DNA of 64,000 nt from Parastagonospora avenae f. sp. tritici 18332-5 (taxonomy: Eukaryota > Ascomycota > Dothideomycetes > Pleosporales > Phaeosphaeriaceae): contig JAFJTR010000061.1 in assembly GCA_022559985.1 (NCBI GenBank), positions 124,001 through 188,000 on the forward strand. The letters are read 5' to 3'. Shown here one piece after another: positions 47,424 to 59,101 of this stretch (positions are counted from its first letter, which is position 1; the number at the start of each line of letters is the position of its first letter). The translations under genes and the position numbers were made by a program. The notes under the pieces were generated by a model. That model had not been told where the DNA came from. It saw nothing but the letters and a program-made list of their open reading frames with translations, and ran no database searches.

Positions 47424-48131
47424 TCAACCTTCCACCTCTTTCAAGCCCGCATCGTCCGTCGCCATTTTCACATCATTGAACTTCTCACTCGTAGGCAGCT
47501 CAATATGCACATCCTTGACCTTCGCAATCCCAACGATCACTTTCTCTTTACTCTCCATCTCTAGTATATGTCCGCCCACCTTCCGGTCCTTGTCGATGAA
47601 GTGCATGTGATTTCCTGCGACAGAGAGGCCCTGCCATGCACTAGGCGACCTGAATCCAATAACCGTGCCTTCGATGTCGTTGTACTCCGCGACGAATTGA
47701 TTTTTGCCGAGCTCGGAGAGCGGCTGTCCAGCGTACTCTTGTCCCTTTACTGTGCGACATTTAATGCGCGAAAAGCGGCCTTCCAACCTGTACGCCTTGA
47801 ATAAATTGCCAGCATGGTCGTTGCTCTCTTCCAGTACACTATCTAGCGCGTTCTTGCTCTCCATTATCACGCTCACGGTCCGCTGCGGTTCAAAATGGAT
47901 GGCAGCGGCGTAAGGGATCTGATCATCTGGATCTGCCACGCGTATTCTTCCGTCTGATTGAAGTTGGTAGACTGTTCCATCGAGGAGTAGTAGTTCACCG
48001 TCCATTAGAACGAATGTGCCGAGCCCTTGGTTGCCTTTAGTGAGAAGTGTAGACACCGTCATACCGCTATCGGAGACGCCGGACATGAGCGCATTCACCA
48101 GCGAGTACTGATACATTTCGTTGACAGCCAT
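47424..48131 (-). CDS. Alpha-acetolactate decarboxylase
   Basis: Converts (S)-2-acetolactate to (R)-acetoin and CO2. Intronless, 235 residues, matching bacterial AldB/BudA length. The N-terminal strand set begins MYQYSLVNALMSGVSDSGMTVSTLLTKGNQGLGTF. The core ends GTVIGFRSPSAWQGLSVAGNHMHFIDKDRKVGGHILE, which supplies the conserved Arg and the three His that bind zinc (HxH...H). No signal peptide, so cytosolic. It lies head-to-head with a catabolic-type acetolactate synthase, whose product is its substrate. The family is widespread in bacteria and patchy in fungi, which points to old horizontal transfer (inference). Confidence 0.93.
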   Translation of the reverse strand: MAVNEMYQYSLVNALMSGVSDSGMTVSTLLTKGNQGLGTFVLMDGELLLLDGTVYQLQSDGRIRVADPDDQIPYAAAIHFEPQRTVSVIMESKNALDSVLEESNDHAGNLFKAYRLEGRFSRIKCRTVKGQEYAGQPLSELGKNQFVAEYNDIEGTVIGFRSPSAWQGLSVAGNHMHFIDKDRKVGGHILEMESKEKVIVGIAKVKDVHIELPTSEKFNDVKMATDDAGLKEVEG

Positions 48132-48345
48132 TTCGGTGCGTTGAGGTTATCGGTATTGTCGTGATGACCAGTGGTTGTGTTTGCTTGAGGCGTGGATATG
48201 TCGTTAACAGCGATTGGGAGTGACACCAACGAGAATGTGCAACTGTTTTCGTATAGTATCGAATGAAGGTTGCGTACTCGTCTTTGTGATAGTCAAGGCA
48301 TCTGGTTTCGTTCATGCAGATGTTGAGGAATCAGCTAGTCTGGTC

Positions 48346-48569
48346 GCCACTAGGCGCAGGCTAAATTCCTCTCTGCCCTCACCTAACAAAAAGATGTTAA
48401 GGAAGCCTAGATACTTATAAAAGCTTTCCTAGAACTACTTAAGAAGGTATTAGAAAAGCGTCTGTCTTTAAGCTCTCCCATAAACCTATAAGTATGTTCC
48501 TAAAAAACATTAGATCAATCCGCGCATGTGTATGTAGAGCGGACACCAATTTTGCCGCTGCCTAGTGTC
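48346..48569 (+). mobile_element. MITE-like element, copy D, in the shared acetoin promoter
   Basis: The left end reads cactaggcgcaggctaaatt and the right end reads caattttgccgctgcctagtg; they are inverted repeats of the same consensus as copies A-C. The interior shares ttaaggaagcctaga with copies A and B. About 224 bases. It sits between the divergent decarboxylase and synthase genes, so it forms part of their common upstream region. Confidence 0.65.
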
Positions 48570-48853
48570 GCGGAAGGTTTAGTGATGTCATGGTTGCGGA
48601 ACAGATCGGCAAGAATTCTTTGGGGCGCAACCTCATGCTTACAGCAGAACAATTTATAAGCACTGGAGTAACGGCATCAAGCATTTAAAGCAGTGTTGTG
48701 GCGCAAAAGTCCGCAATACCCGACTTCCGTACATTAGCAGACACCCCACTCCGTACTCACTTGGTGATCAAGCTTCGCTAGGCTCTTCCACAAAAAGCTT
48801 GAGCTGCGATTTCCTACTTCTACTTGATCTCTACTCCAGCATCAGTTTCCAAC

Positions 48854-50582
48854 ATGACTGGAAACTCGGTTGCCGAGATTATCGTCAACAGCCTGTACAA
48901 TGCCGGCGTGCGCGTCGTGTTTGGCGTGCCAGGAGCTAAGATCGATGCCATATTCGACACACTGCTAGACCACCCCGAAATAAAAGTCATCGTCGCCAGA
49001 CATGAACAAAATGCAGCGTTCATGGCAGCGGCTGTCGGTCGCATCACGGGCATACCAGGCGTTTGCATTGCAACCTCGGGACCTGGAGCTTCCAACCTCG
49101 CTACTGGATTAGTCACTGCCACGACGGAAAATGACCCCGTCATTGCGATCGTAGGATCAGTACCACGGCAGATGAACCTCAAGAAGACGCATCAAAGCAT
49201 GAAGGCGCTAGACATTCTCGGCCCGACTGCTAAGGCTGCTTTTCCCATCGATGTCGAGGACCAAGCTGCCGAAGTTATCTTGAATGCTTTCCGCAATGCA
49301 AACACCTCTCCAAAGGGTGCCAACGTCATCTCAGTACCACAAGATGTAGCAAAGGGCAAGTCGAGTGTTCTTCCCTTCGAAAGTCGCGCTTTCGTACCAC
49401 CGCTTTATGGGCCAGCACCGCCTGAGAGACTCAACGAGATCATCAAGATGATTGAGAACGCAAAGTTGCCGGTCTTGTTCTTGGGTATGAGGGCAAGCAG
49501 TCCGAAGGTCGTTGGCGCGGTGCGCCAACTTCTATCGAAGTTCCCAATACCAACGGTCGAGACATTCCAGGCAGCGGGTGCCGTGCCGAGAGAATTGGTC
49601 CATTTGTTCTATGGAAGAGTGGGCTTGTTTCGAAACCAAGTAGGTGACAAGCTTCTCACCAAGTCAGACCTTGTCCTTGCTGTTGGGTACGATCCGGTTG
49701 AGTATGATGCCAATGCTTGGAATCCGGAGGGCACCACGAAGATTGTACACATCGACTCCTTGGCATCTGATTATGGCACATCTTACCGCCCGGTATCTGA
49801 GCTACTCGGATCGGTCGTCGAAAATGTGAAGTACATCACGAACCATTTGTCAAGAATTTCGGAGGGTTCCATATCAAGGATGTGCAAGGGGCTGATTGAG
49901 GAATATACCCAGTGGCAAGATCGTCCGGAGGTCCGCCGCTCATCAGGCCTTGTGCACCCATTACATTTCATCACAAGACTACAAAGTGTGGTGTCCAAAG
50001 ACACGACCGTGTGCGTCGACGTAGGAAGTGTCTACATCTACTTCATGCGATTCTTCTTCGCCTACGAACCTCGCAGACTGCTTTGGTAGGCATATTCACA
50101 GACTCGTCATACTTCCACCGGCTAACTCATGCATCAGTTCAGATGGACAGCAAACGCTCGGCGTGGCGCTTCCGTGGGCGATAGCAGCTTCTCTCACTCA
50201 GTCTGAACCATGCTCTGAGAAAGTCGTTTCCATCTCTGGCGACGGCGGGTTTATGTTTTCGTCACAGGAGTTGTCCACTGCCGTTCAACAGAAGTGCAAT
50301 ATCACTCATTTCATCTGGAACGACTCGGCTTACAACATGGTCGAGTTCCAGGAGGTCATGAAGTATGGTCGCTCCTCTGGGGTGCAGCTCGGCGGCGTTG
50401 ACTTTGTTAAGTTTGCCGAAGCATTTGGCGCGAGAGGATACAGAATCGGCGACTCAGCTGATGTTGAGAGGGTGCTCACGGAGGCGCTGGCTTATGATGG
50501 TGTGAGTATTGTGGACGTTGCTATTGATTATAGCGGAAACGCTCAGCTCGCAGCCAACTTAATCGAGGATGGTGGCAACTAA
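48854..50582 (+). CDS. Acetolactate synthase, catabolic (AlsS-like) thiamine-diphosphate enzyme
   Basis: Condenses two pyruvates to 2-acetolactate. Two exons, 48854-50085 and 50138-50582 (52-base intron), giving 558 residues. The start is the first ATG (MTGNSVAEIIV). Landmarks are VRVVFGVPGAKIDAIFD, RHEQNAAFMAAAVGR (catalytic Glu), [37 protein letters not shown], and SGDGGFMFSSQEL with WNDSAYNMVEFQ for ThDP-Mg binding. The block KYGRSSGVQLGGVDFVKFAEAFGA fits the FAD-independent bacterial AlsS/BudB group rather than the mitochondrial anabolic ILV2 enzyme. There is no mitochondrial presequence. Paired with the decarboxylase at 47424. Confidence 0.92.
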
Positions 50583-50862
50583 GACGAGCCCACATGGTAA
50601 CATTGACAGCCATAGTCAATGCTGATACAGGGAAGATCGAGTTTGTGCCTCAAGCAACGCAAAGAGTCACCATGAGCGAATTAAATGAATGTTCAAGAAT
50701 TTGGTAGAGATTTAATTCAATGAGAGTGTGGTTAATCTAACAGATGCTTAAGAGAGCTATGGTAGCGACAGGAACCCTTCCTGACCGGCCTGAGCTGGAA
50801 CCCGAAGGAACTCCATACAACGGACAGAAATTTCCAACGTCTCGCAAATAAAGGCGTTTAAT

Positions 50863-51280
50863 TTAGGTGGCCCTGTTGCATCCGAGGACCTACAAGTGAT
50901 TAACATTGCAATGCCCGAACAAATTCTATGTGAATAATACTTACAAGTTGCGCGGGACCGGCGCCAACCACAGCACAGTACGAGGGAGACTTGCCCTGTG
51001 CTGTACAGCCTGCTCGGAAGTCTGCAAAGCTTCCGGCATCCACTGAGGATCCTACGCTAATCAATCACCGCTCTTGCCATTGACACAATTTACTTACGAC
51101 CACCTGGTGCAGGGGTGCAATCGTTGAGGATGAGAGGTCCATTGAACTCACAGCAAAAGCCCTGGTTCGTTGGCAGCACTATAGGGTTGCCCATTGAAAG
51201 TACAGACCCGGTACAGGCGTAAGCAAGGGCCCGGCTGGCCATGAGGGAAACAGCATGAGGAGAGCTGTAGGAGAATACAT
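50863..51280 (-). pseudogene. Hydrophobin-like secreted protein (class II-like), probably frameshifted
   Basis: Three exons: 51280-51098, 51051-50945 and 50889-50863, an intron layout common in class II hydrophobins. The core reads ACTGSVLSMGN, GFCCEFNGPLILNDCTPAPGG, FRAGCTAQGKSPSYCAVVG and LVLGCNRAT. The cysteine order C-CC-C-C-C-C fits the hydrophobin plan except that the second half of the last CC pair is Ala. The best start (ATG at 51280, MYSPTALLMLF) is signal-peptide-like but one base out of frame with the core. The shift lies near 51245. A TATA box stands 85 bases upstream of that ATG. Either a recent frameshift or a base error. The call is moderate. Confidence 0.55.
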
Positions 51281-51364
51281 GGTTGATGACTGAGGATGGC
51301 TTGAGGATACTGTGATGAGGTGTTTGAGAGAATCGGATGATTGACCATGAGATAGAATGCAGTT

Positions 51365-51372
51365 CTTTTATA
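51365..51372 (-). promoter_or_regulatory. TATA box of the hydrophobin-like gene
   Basis: TATAAAAG on the minus strand, 85 bases upstream of the ATG at 51280, supporting that ATG as the original start. Confidence 0.5.
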
Positions 51373-53022
51373 CATCGTAGATTTCCAGTATTAGCCATAG
51401 TATCAAAGAACGATGTCTCCGCAATTGAGGCTTCGATTACTGACCTCCACGTTTCCCAAAACTTCCATGCTATGCATGGCTCAGTCAATCAGAGAGTTGG
51501 CTGGACTCTAGATCCTCATAGTTTCCTCACACTGCATTGGCTTGTCACATGACGGTGTAGTATCGTTGTGTTGTCAGGATAAATCTTTCTCTATTCCAAC
51601 ACATCATAAAGACGCCACATTTAACGGCATCAACGCCTGTTGCACGACGAGGTCCAACAGAAGGCCACTTCCAGTGACATGCAGTTGCACATACACGGGC
51701 TATCGCGATACGACATCAAATCATAGCCCAACCCCACACTTTGGAAGTAAGCAGCCACTGCACCAAATGTCTGTACCCATCTGCTGATTGATTCATTTCT
51801 TTGTGCTTACGGCTGCGTTATTTTGGCGTTGCTCGCTGACGGCGTTTTGTGTTCTGGGTGGCTACTTTGTGTTGCCGTGATCTGACCCGTGCGTAATCGC
51901 TATCCGGTGTTCTTTTCCACCGAGTGACGAACACCCAATATGCGAAGATCTAACATACAGTGAAATACGTAGACAGTCTTTACATATTGAAAATCCTGGC
52001 GGCCTCTCACCGACTGAGCATAGAAAGAAACGTGCTCATCCATCTAGTCCATGTTAGTAAGAACACCTCGGTTGTCCTAAAACCGATGAAGGATGCGAGT
52101 ACAACATCAGCATCATGTGCTCTAAGAGAGTTGATCTATGTGGATATTCAGGATCTTGCGTAGTGGGGCGGGAACGCCACTCTTCTAAATCCGATCCTTC
52201 GTGACGAGTTATGTGAGGAGAGCAACCACCACAAGGCGTGCGATAACATGATGCGGAAACCGTTATTGTCCTTTGATGCCACCTCGTATCTGCAGTTGCG
52301 CATACGCTTCGCACATACGGCGTATGCTGTATGCGGTGGGAGCTAGCAACAACCCACAGAATTGTGAATGAGTTTTGCGTCCGGTGAGATCGTCGCAAAC
52401 AGATGCCCGAAGATTTAGAACCCCATCGTCGGATAGGTTGAACTTTCATAGCAGTAAGATCCCTGTGTGTTATGAAATGATGATGACCCTTTCGAGCTTG
52501 CGTGTGGATGTCATAGTTTTTCGAAGGCGCCAAGCCAGGATGAATCACTGCGGCTATAGCAGCATCTGGTGCCTGAGGTGTTTCAGAATCCATTCTGCGG
52601 CATGTGCTTCGGAAGTTCAACAAAGAATTGCCTGGGATGCGACGAGCATGTTTGGTGGTAGGGCCGATTGCGATCCCCTTGTGGGTCGGACCCGCGGGCT
52701 TTCACGATGTCCGGATCCGCGCAGCGTTCGGCTCCACGGTGTTTGAAGCCAAGCAATCGCCTGCGCAATGACACTGCCTTCACTCAAACTACGTGATTCT
52801 AACTCTGCATATATCTGAGGATGAGTATCACAATCCCTCCTCCAGCGGTTTCAGATCGCATTTCAATGGCATCGACGATTCTTGCCTTGAACATACTTCG
52901 CATACAACAGATAGAACGCCAGTCGTTGTTGTAGGAAAATCCTAGCCCCATAATTTGGCTACTTCTTGGTGTTGAAATCTTTTCAGAGCCAATAGGTTCA
53001 TCCTCTTACCATTACAACCAAG
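51373..53022. other. Gene-free stretch of 1.6 kb
   Basis: A 189-codon minus-strand frame (52054-52623) has no recognisable domain and is not called. Otherwise nothing is seen except the promoter side of the ABC transporter. Confidence 0.45.
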
Positions 53023-56000
53023 ATGGGTGCTTTACAGGGCGAGAAGCATGATGCTGTTTTGGCGCTGGACGTCAACGACGCCCAATTAAGCGACGAGAAA
53101 CCTACGATGAGTGCGTGGAAGTCTTACTGGGTACGTTTCATCGATACGCTGATCTCAAATATTGTCTAAGTCGTCCTTACAGAGAGTGTTCACATATGCC
53201 GGACCTTTAGAGTACACGATGATAGGCATCGCTGGTTTCGCTGCGCTAGCATCAGGCGTGGGTATCGCAGCACAAAACATAATATTCGGTGAATTTGTCA
53301 CTGCGTTTACCGACTTCGGCTCTGGACAGGCTGCCGCTGACAACTTTCGGGACTCAGGCCAGACCTTGGCGCTTTACTTCTTCTTTCTTGGAGTCGGTAG
53401 ATTTGTGATGGCATACATTTACAACTCTCTCCTCACGTACAGCGCCTACCGGATAGTCCGCAACGTACGCCATGCCTATCTCAAAGCTGCCCTCGGCCAA
53501 GAAGTAGCCTACTATGATCTCGGTAACAGTGGATCGATCGCAACACAGGCTTACTCTAGTGGTCGTCTCATACAGGCAGGTGTCTCGGAGAAGCTGGGTC
53601 TCACTGTGCAGGGCTTGTCAGCGTTCTTGAGCTCCTTCATCATAGCTTTCGTCACCAACTGGAAGCTTACACTCATCATCTGCGTCATTGCGCCGCTGAC
53701 CGTTGCCGTTATGATCGGCTGTGCATTTATCGAAGCGGGATACGAGGCAAAAATCCTTGAATACTATGCAATGGCAAACGCGTTTGCGGAGGGTGTCCTC
53801 TCCAGTGTACGCACTGTCCATTCTTTTGAGATGAGATCCCGCCTGGTTGACAGGTTCGACTCGTACCTCGCCAAAGCGCATTGGTGGGGAAACAAGATTT
53901 CTCTACTCTTCGGTATCCTCTTCTCCGCCGAGTACACCATCATCTATCTCGGCAACGCCTTGGCGTTCTGGAGGGGTATTCACATGCTGGCAAATGGAGA
54001 GATTGCGGAGACAGGAGACGTCTTCACAGTACTCTTGTCCGTCGTCATCGCGGCACTCAGCATAACTCAGCTTGCCCCCTATTCTATCGAATTCACCCGC
54101 GCCGCATCAGCTGCTGCCCAGCTATTCATCCTCATCGACCGACAGACTGCTATCGATCCTTTCGACGCCTCTGGTGAGCAACCCGAATCACTTGATGGAG
54201 ACGTTGCGATAGAGGGTATTTCGTTTTCATACCCGACACGACCGAATGTGATAGTCTTGGACAACTTCTCCATTCACGCACCTGCCGGTAAAGTCACTGC
54301 ACTTGTTGGCCAAAGTGGATCGGGCAAGAGTACAATCATAGGACTTTTGGAACGATGGTATAATCCAACTTCCGGAGCGATCAAGTTGGACGGCCGGCCA
54401 ATCGACTCGCTGAACCTTTCCTGGCTTCGAAGGAACATACGTCTGGTCCAGCAAGAGCCAGTGCTCTTCCGTGGAACGGTGTTTGACAACATTGCGCATG
54501 GACTCGTCGGTACGGACCTGGAGAAGGCTCCAAGGGAAGAACAAGTGAGCCATGTAGTGGAAGCGGCTAAAATTGCGTACGCGGACGACTTCATTTCTCA
54601 GTTGCCGAACGGCTACGACACCGAGATTGGTCAGCGTGGAGGCCTCCTCTCAGGCGGCCAGAAACAGCGAATTGCTATTGCGCGGAGTCTGGTCTCGAAT
54701 CCTAAGGTCCTGTTGCTCGACGAAGCGACCAGCGCTCTTGACCCATATGCCGAAGGAATCGTTCAGCAGGCTTTGGACCGAGCTTCCGCTGGTCGAACAA
54801 CCATCGTAATCGCACATAAACTCGCTACTATTCGCAATGCCGACAAGATTGTCGTCATGTCCAAAGGGAAGATTGTCGAACAGGGCACGCACGAGAGCTT
54901 AATCGCGATGAGCGGTACTTACTCGCGGTTGGTGTCCATTCAACAGCTTACTGTGACCAATGAGTCTACTCCAGAGGGCAGCGAGATTGGAAAGTCCAGT
55001 TTCGACGAGGGCACCCACGACCTCAAAGCTAGCAAATCCTTGACCAGGCACGCCACCGCCGACCCAGCAAACAATGAACTACACTCAGGGAGCGACCGAT
55101 ACAATGACCAAAAAACCGATCAGCGCGGACTACTGGCAGTCATCTGGCGCCTTGTAGTCGAAAATCCTGATCTGAAATGGGCATATCTTGCACTGGTGAG
55201 TGGATGCATACTGTCCGCTGGTTTGTTCCCTAGTCAGGCCATCCTCATGGCGAACATGGTCGAAGTCTTCACACTGCCCCTCGACGAGATGACCGATCTT
55301 GGTGACTTTTTTTCCGCAATGTTTGTTGCATTAGCTGGTGCAGCACTATTCGGATACTACGTCATGGGATGGGGAACAAATACCCTGGCTCAGACACTGG
55401 CGCACAACCTCCGCAAACAGATCTTCAATGACATCCTTCGCCAAGATCTCGAATATTTTGATCGTCCAGAGAACAACATTGGGGCACTGGCAAGTCGTAT
55501 CGATGCCTATCCTCAAGCCGTATTTGAACTCATGGGCTTCAACGTCGGATTCATTCTCATCGCCACCTTCAGTATCGCAGCGTGCTCCATCCTTGGAATT
55601 GTGTACGCCTGGAAACTTGGTCTAGTCATTGTCCTTGCTGGTATACCTGCTCTTCTTGGATGTGGTTACATCAAGATGCGTCTAGACGGCCGCCTCGACC
55701 GAATGATTGCGAAGCGTCTCGCGACCAGCTCAGCTATTGCATCCGAATCGACGACCGCCATCCGAACAGTATCCTCTTTGGGCATCGAGAATTCCATATT
55801 GGATCGGTACAACTACGAGCTCGATCACGCCGTGAATGGCGCATTGAAGCCGCTCCTCCACGTGATGGTGTGGTTCGCGCTCACGCAGGCATCTGAGTAC
55901 TGGTTTCAGGCGCTAGGCTTCTGGTATGGAACTCGCCTAGTTGCGGCTGGAGAAATCACGCTATTCGAGTTCTTCGTATCATACATGTCCGTTTTCTTCT

Positions 56001-56911
56001 GCGCGCAGTCAACCGCTCAAATTTTCGGCTTCTCCACTAGTATCACCAAGGGCAGGAATGGTGCGAACGCCATCTTCTGGCTGCGACAACTTCAGCCAGT
56101 GGTCCAAGAGACACCAGAGAACAAAGACAAGGCACCAAGGTCTGGAGGCTCTATTCAGCTGAGTGGTACACAATTTTCATACCCGCTGCGTCCTCATGCG
56201 CCAGTCCTGAAGGGTATCGATTTGGAAGCCGCGAAGGGAAAGTTTATCGCGCTTGTCGGTGCTTCGGGCTGCGGCAAATCGACCATCATCGCAATGCTGG
56301 AGCGCTTTTACGATCCTACAGGCGGACAAATTCTTGTCGGTGGCGATAATCTCACGACCCTGAACCCACGCAAGTATAGAAGTCAGGTTGGACTAGTGCA
56401 GCAAGAACCCACGCTCTTCCAAGGCACCATTCGCGAAAACATCGCGTTGGGCGTCGACAACCCAGACTCGAGTACGACGCTTGAGGTTTCGGATGCCAAC
56501 ATCGAGAAGGCGTTGCGTGCTGCGAATGCATGGGAATTCGTCTCCTCCCTGCCGGAAGGCATCAACACAGCGGCTGGACCAAACGGAACCCAGCTTTCAG
56601 GCGGTCAACGCCAACGCGTTGCCATTGCACGAGCACTCATTCGCAACCCACGGATACTTTTGCTTGACGAAGCCACGAGCGCGCTTGACACAGAGAGCGA
56701 AAAGATTGTGCAAAATGCATTATCGGAAGCTGCGAAAGACGGAGATCGCATAACGTTCGCTGTGGCGCATCGACTGTCGACAATCAAGGATGCAGACATG
56801 ATCTGCGTGTTCTACGGAGGCAGAATCGTGGAGCAAGGAACGCACGCGGAGCTATTGAACGGAGACGGAGCTTTGTACAAAAAGATGTGTGAGGCACAAA
56901 GCCTTTCATAG
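53023..56911 (+). CDS. Full-size ABC transporter, subfamily B (MDR1/Ste6-like)
   Basis: ATP-driven exporter with two TMD-NBD halves. Exon 1 is 53023-53130 and exon 2 is 53183-56911, giving 1,278 residues. In the first half six helices precede Walker A GQSGSGKST, the signature LLSGGQKQRIAIARSL and Walker B VLLLDEATSALD. In the second half Walker A is GASGCGKST, the signature QLSGGQRQRVAIARAL and Walker B ILLLDEATSALD, followed by the His-loop AVAHRLST (AHKLAT in the first half). Both ATP sites look competent. A charged linker of about 100 residues joins the halves. Relatives export drugs, lipopeptides or pheromone; the cargo is not predictable. Confidence 0.95.
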
Positions 56912-57102
56912 ACATATCAAAAGTTTTACGCTCACTTGTAGACTAATACCGATTATCACTTCAAACGGGCTTGTGCTATTGCGAGATTTTGTAGTTCCCT
57001 ATCCTGATCGCTTCATGATGGCAGCGCCAGCTTATCGACAAGAGCGTGCGCCACGTCGCCACCACTGTACGCCCAATTTGTCTCTACAGACTCATTCACA
57101 AC

Positions 57103-57516
57103 ATGTCGCATAATGAGATACCAAGAGACGCGTGGCAAGAAATTCAATGGGTGAAGTACGAAGAACAGCGCGTACATCCAGAGCCCAAGGATGACGAAAA
57201 GACCATTGACGACAAGAAGAAGAAGAAGATAGATCAGCTCACTGGCGCACCAAGAGACGGCTACACACCTGCGACCATGGCCGATTATCCCAGGTACCTA
57301 ACATATCACCAGGAACACACAACAGATATGGTTCTGCAGGTCAAGGATAGGAATGCACAGGAATCGCGTAACCAGATCCTCCGCATGTAAGCATTCTTTT
57401 CTCTTAAGATTTAGATGCGGACCAAATGCTAATCAATGAATGACAGCGTCTACTCCACGACCACGAGCGATGACAGATTCGATTTGGTCGACCACAACAT
57501 CCACAATCGATGTTAG
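57103..57516 (+). CDS. Small hydrophilic protein of unknown function
   Basis: Two exons, 57103-57386 and 57447-57516, joined over a 60-base intron with branch ctaatc, giving 117 residues. Highly charged, with a Lys run (DDKKKKKIDQL) and no signal peptide or membrane segment. The end of exon 2 (DDRFDLVDHNIHNRC) is nearly repeated at 60860-60912. Stopping at the unspliced TAA (57390) would give 95 residues. The shared C-terminal segment favours splicing. No family recognised. Confidence 0.55.
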
Positions 57517-57584
57517 ACTCGTGAAGCGGTGCGATTTTCTGTCTAGAAAACAGCCTAATGAGATGAACTGATAGATGAAAATTT

Positions 57585-58017
57585 GCCGCCAGGCATCGGC
57601 AAAATTCGTGCCCGCTCTACACCTGCACGACATAAGCTAATTGTTACGGTTATGAGGAGAAGCAGACCACGTGCTGGTGTTCTGGTGCTACTTCCTTACT
57701 TATCGAGTATCTCTTACCTCAGCTGTATCATAGATACGTCATGTAGACAGACCCTGCTCTGGTCCCTTCTGGGATGGATACGGGCAGAACAACACAACAG
57801 AACAATACACAACACTTTGATTAGACTGCATTCTCCACACTGCAATCCTAATAGCCTTCAGAGGTATGTGCATTATAAGCTTAGGGAAGCCTGGATATAT
57901 ACGCAGCTCTGAGACACTCTACTTACTCTGCTAGAAATATTTGAATATGTCTAGGCTACTACTTTACCTCTTCTTGTTTAGAAAGGGCGGGCACGAATTT
58001 CGCCTGCGCCTGGTGCC
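57585..58017 (+). mobile_element. MITE-like element, copy B (long form)
   Basis: The left end reads gccgccaggcatcggcaaaa followed by ttcgtgcccgc. The right end is gcgggcacgaatttcgcc followed by tgcgcctggtgcc. It matches copy A at both ends and in the last 120 bases. About 433 bases, roughly 200 longer than copies A, C and D because of additional sequence at about 57640-57850. No coding capacity. Confidence 0.7.
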
Positions 58018-58023
58018 ACCGGA

Positions 58024-58389
58024 TCAATAGTCACACGGGCACGTACCACACCCATATACCCCTCCTCGTTTCCAAAATCGTAGATTGCATTCACAGCTGA
58101 TCAGGCGCAGTCTAGAGCACTCCCAAGATCCTGCTGCAGGTAAGAGCCAACGAAGGACATTTCTCTGTCGAAAGAGGATTTCATCCTTGTCGTTGCGTAC
58201 ATTGTGTCCGCGCATATCCGGGATATCGCAATCTGGGACATACCAATCAAAAGTTACCACACGAAAGGCTGGAATCATGGCGTTCGTAACATGCTCGAAA
58301 TTTCGCGGTCGTTGTTCTTTAAGATCGTAAATCAGGAACCGCCCACCAAACTGCTTGAAGCCCAGCCGGGTTAGACGTTGTCGAGTAAT
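58024..58389 (-). other. Unassigned 121-codon open frame ending at a MITE
   Basis: The open frame reads LTRLGFKQFGGRFLIYDLKE, then NAMIPAFRVVTFDWYVPDCDI, and ends KRGGVYGCGTCPCDY at a TGA seven bases from the right end of copy B. Composition looks protein-like, but no family is recognised and no start context is good. It may be the 3' remnant of a gene cut by the insertion. Confidence 0.25.
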
Positions 58390-59101
58390 TCAACATCCCT
58401 GCTAGCCAGCGAAGGAACTATATCAACGCGGCAACGATCTCGGGACTAGCGGTGTCGTACTGTATATGGGAGTTGGCGCCCTTCGAGAAAATTACGATAA
58501 TACAAGAATGTGAGTTAGCGCTGACTGTGCGGACCCTTCAATCAGAACTTCATCTATCGTCCTTGGTAATTCACGAGCCAGAACAGCCGGGCGTACCGGT
58601 CAAAACCAGCATTGGGATCAAGATGCAGAAGGTGTAGGACACAAGCGCAGGTTGTACCACATCGAATTTTGCAACCCAGGACTTGGCCACGACCAGGAGC
58701 AACAGGAGCGGAACATGAACAACTAGGTAAGACCGCAGCCTAATGACAGTAAGACTATCACCCCTTTCAAGTTGTTCCCAAGGCGAGCGTACTCTGTGCG
58801 CATTCGTGATGCCATGAAGATCAATGGAGGCGTCGATGCCAAGTGAATCCAAGATGCAATCAAGATCCACAGAGTAAGCTTACGCCCGGTGCAAGCGCGA
58901 GATCGAGTATCCGCTAGCCAAGCCCGGCTGTTCACTTGGAAGCCAACTAGGCCGTGCAGCCTCGTGTAGAAAAGCGTTGTGGATCCTGTTTCAAAACCCT
59001 TAAGGTGTGTTGTGAACGTTTAGTCCTCCTCAGTGCAGCGCCATTGAATATCACTACTTCAAGCTTTTTGTTCTCCAGCTCAGAATACTTGCGCAATTCA
59101 C
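58390..59101. other. Intergenic region with degenerate membrane-protein-like frames
   Basis: On the minus strand two frames between 58571 and 58935 read hydrophobic segments (LTLWILIASWIHLASTPPLI, then VVHVPLLLLLVVAKSW), as if one small membrane protein were split by a shift. The evidence is too weak to call a gene. Confidence 0.3.

Noticed and set aside
52054..52623. 189-codon minus-strand open frame before the ABC transporter
   Set aside because: No domain, poor composition (many Arg, His, Ser), no good start or splice context; chance frame in a gene-free stretch.
41323..59101. A secondary-metabolite cluster joining the MFS, ABC, acetoin and tyrosinase genes
   Set aside because: No polyketide, peptide or terpene synthase or pathway regulator is present, and the genes are separated by pseudogenes and empty stretches.
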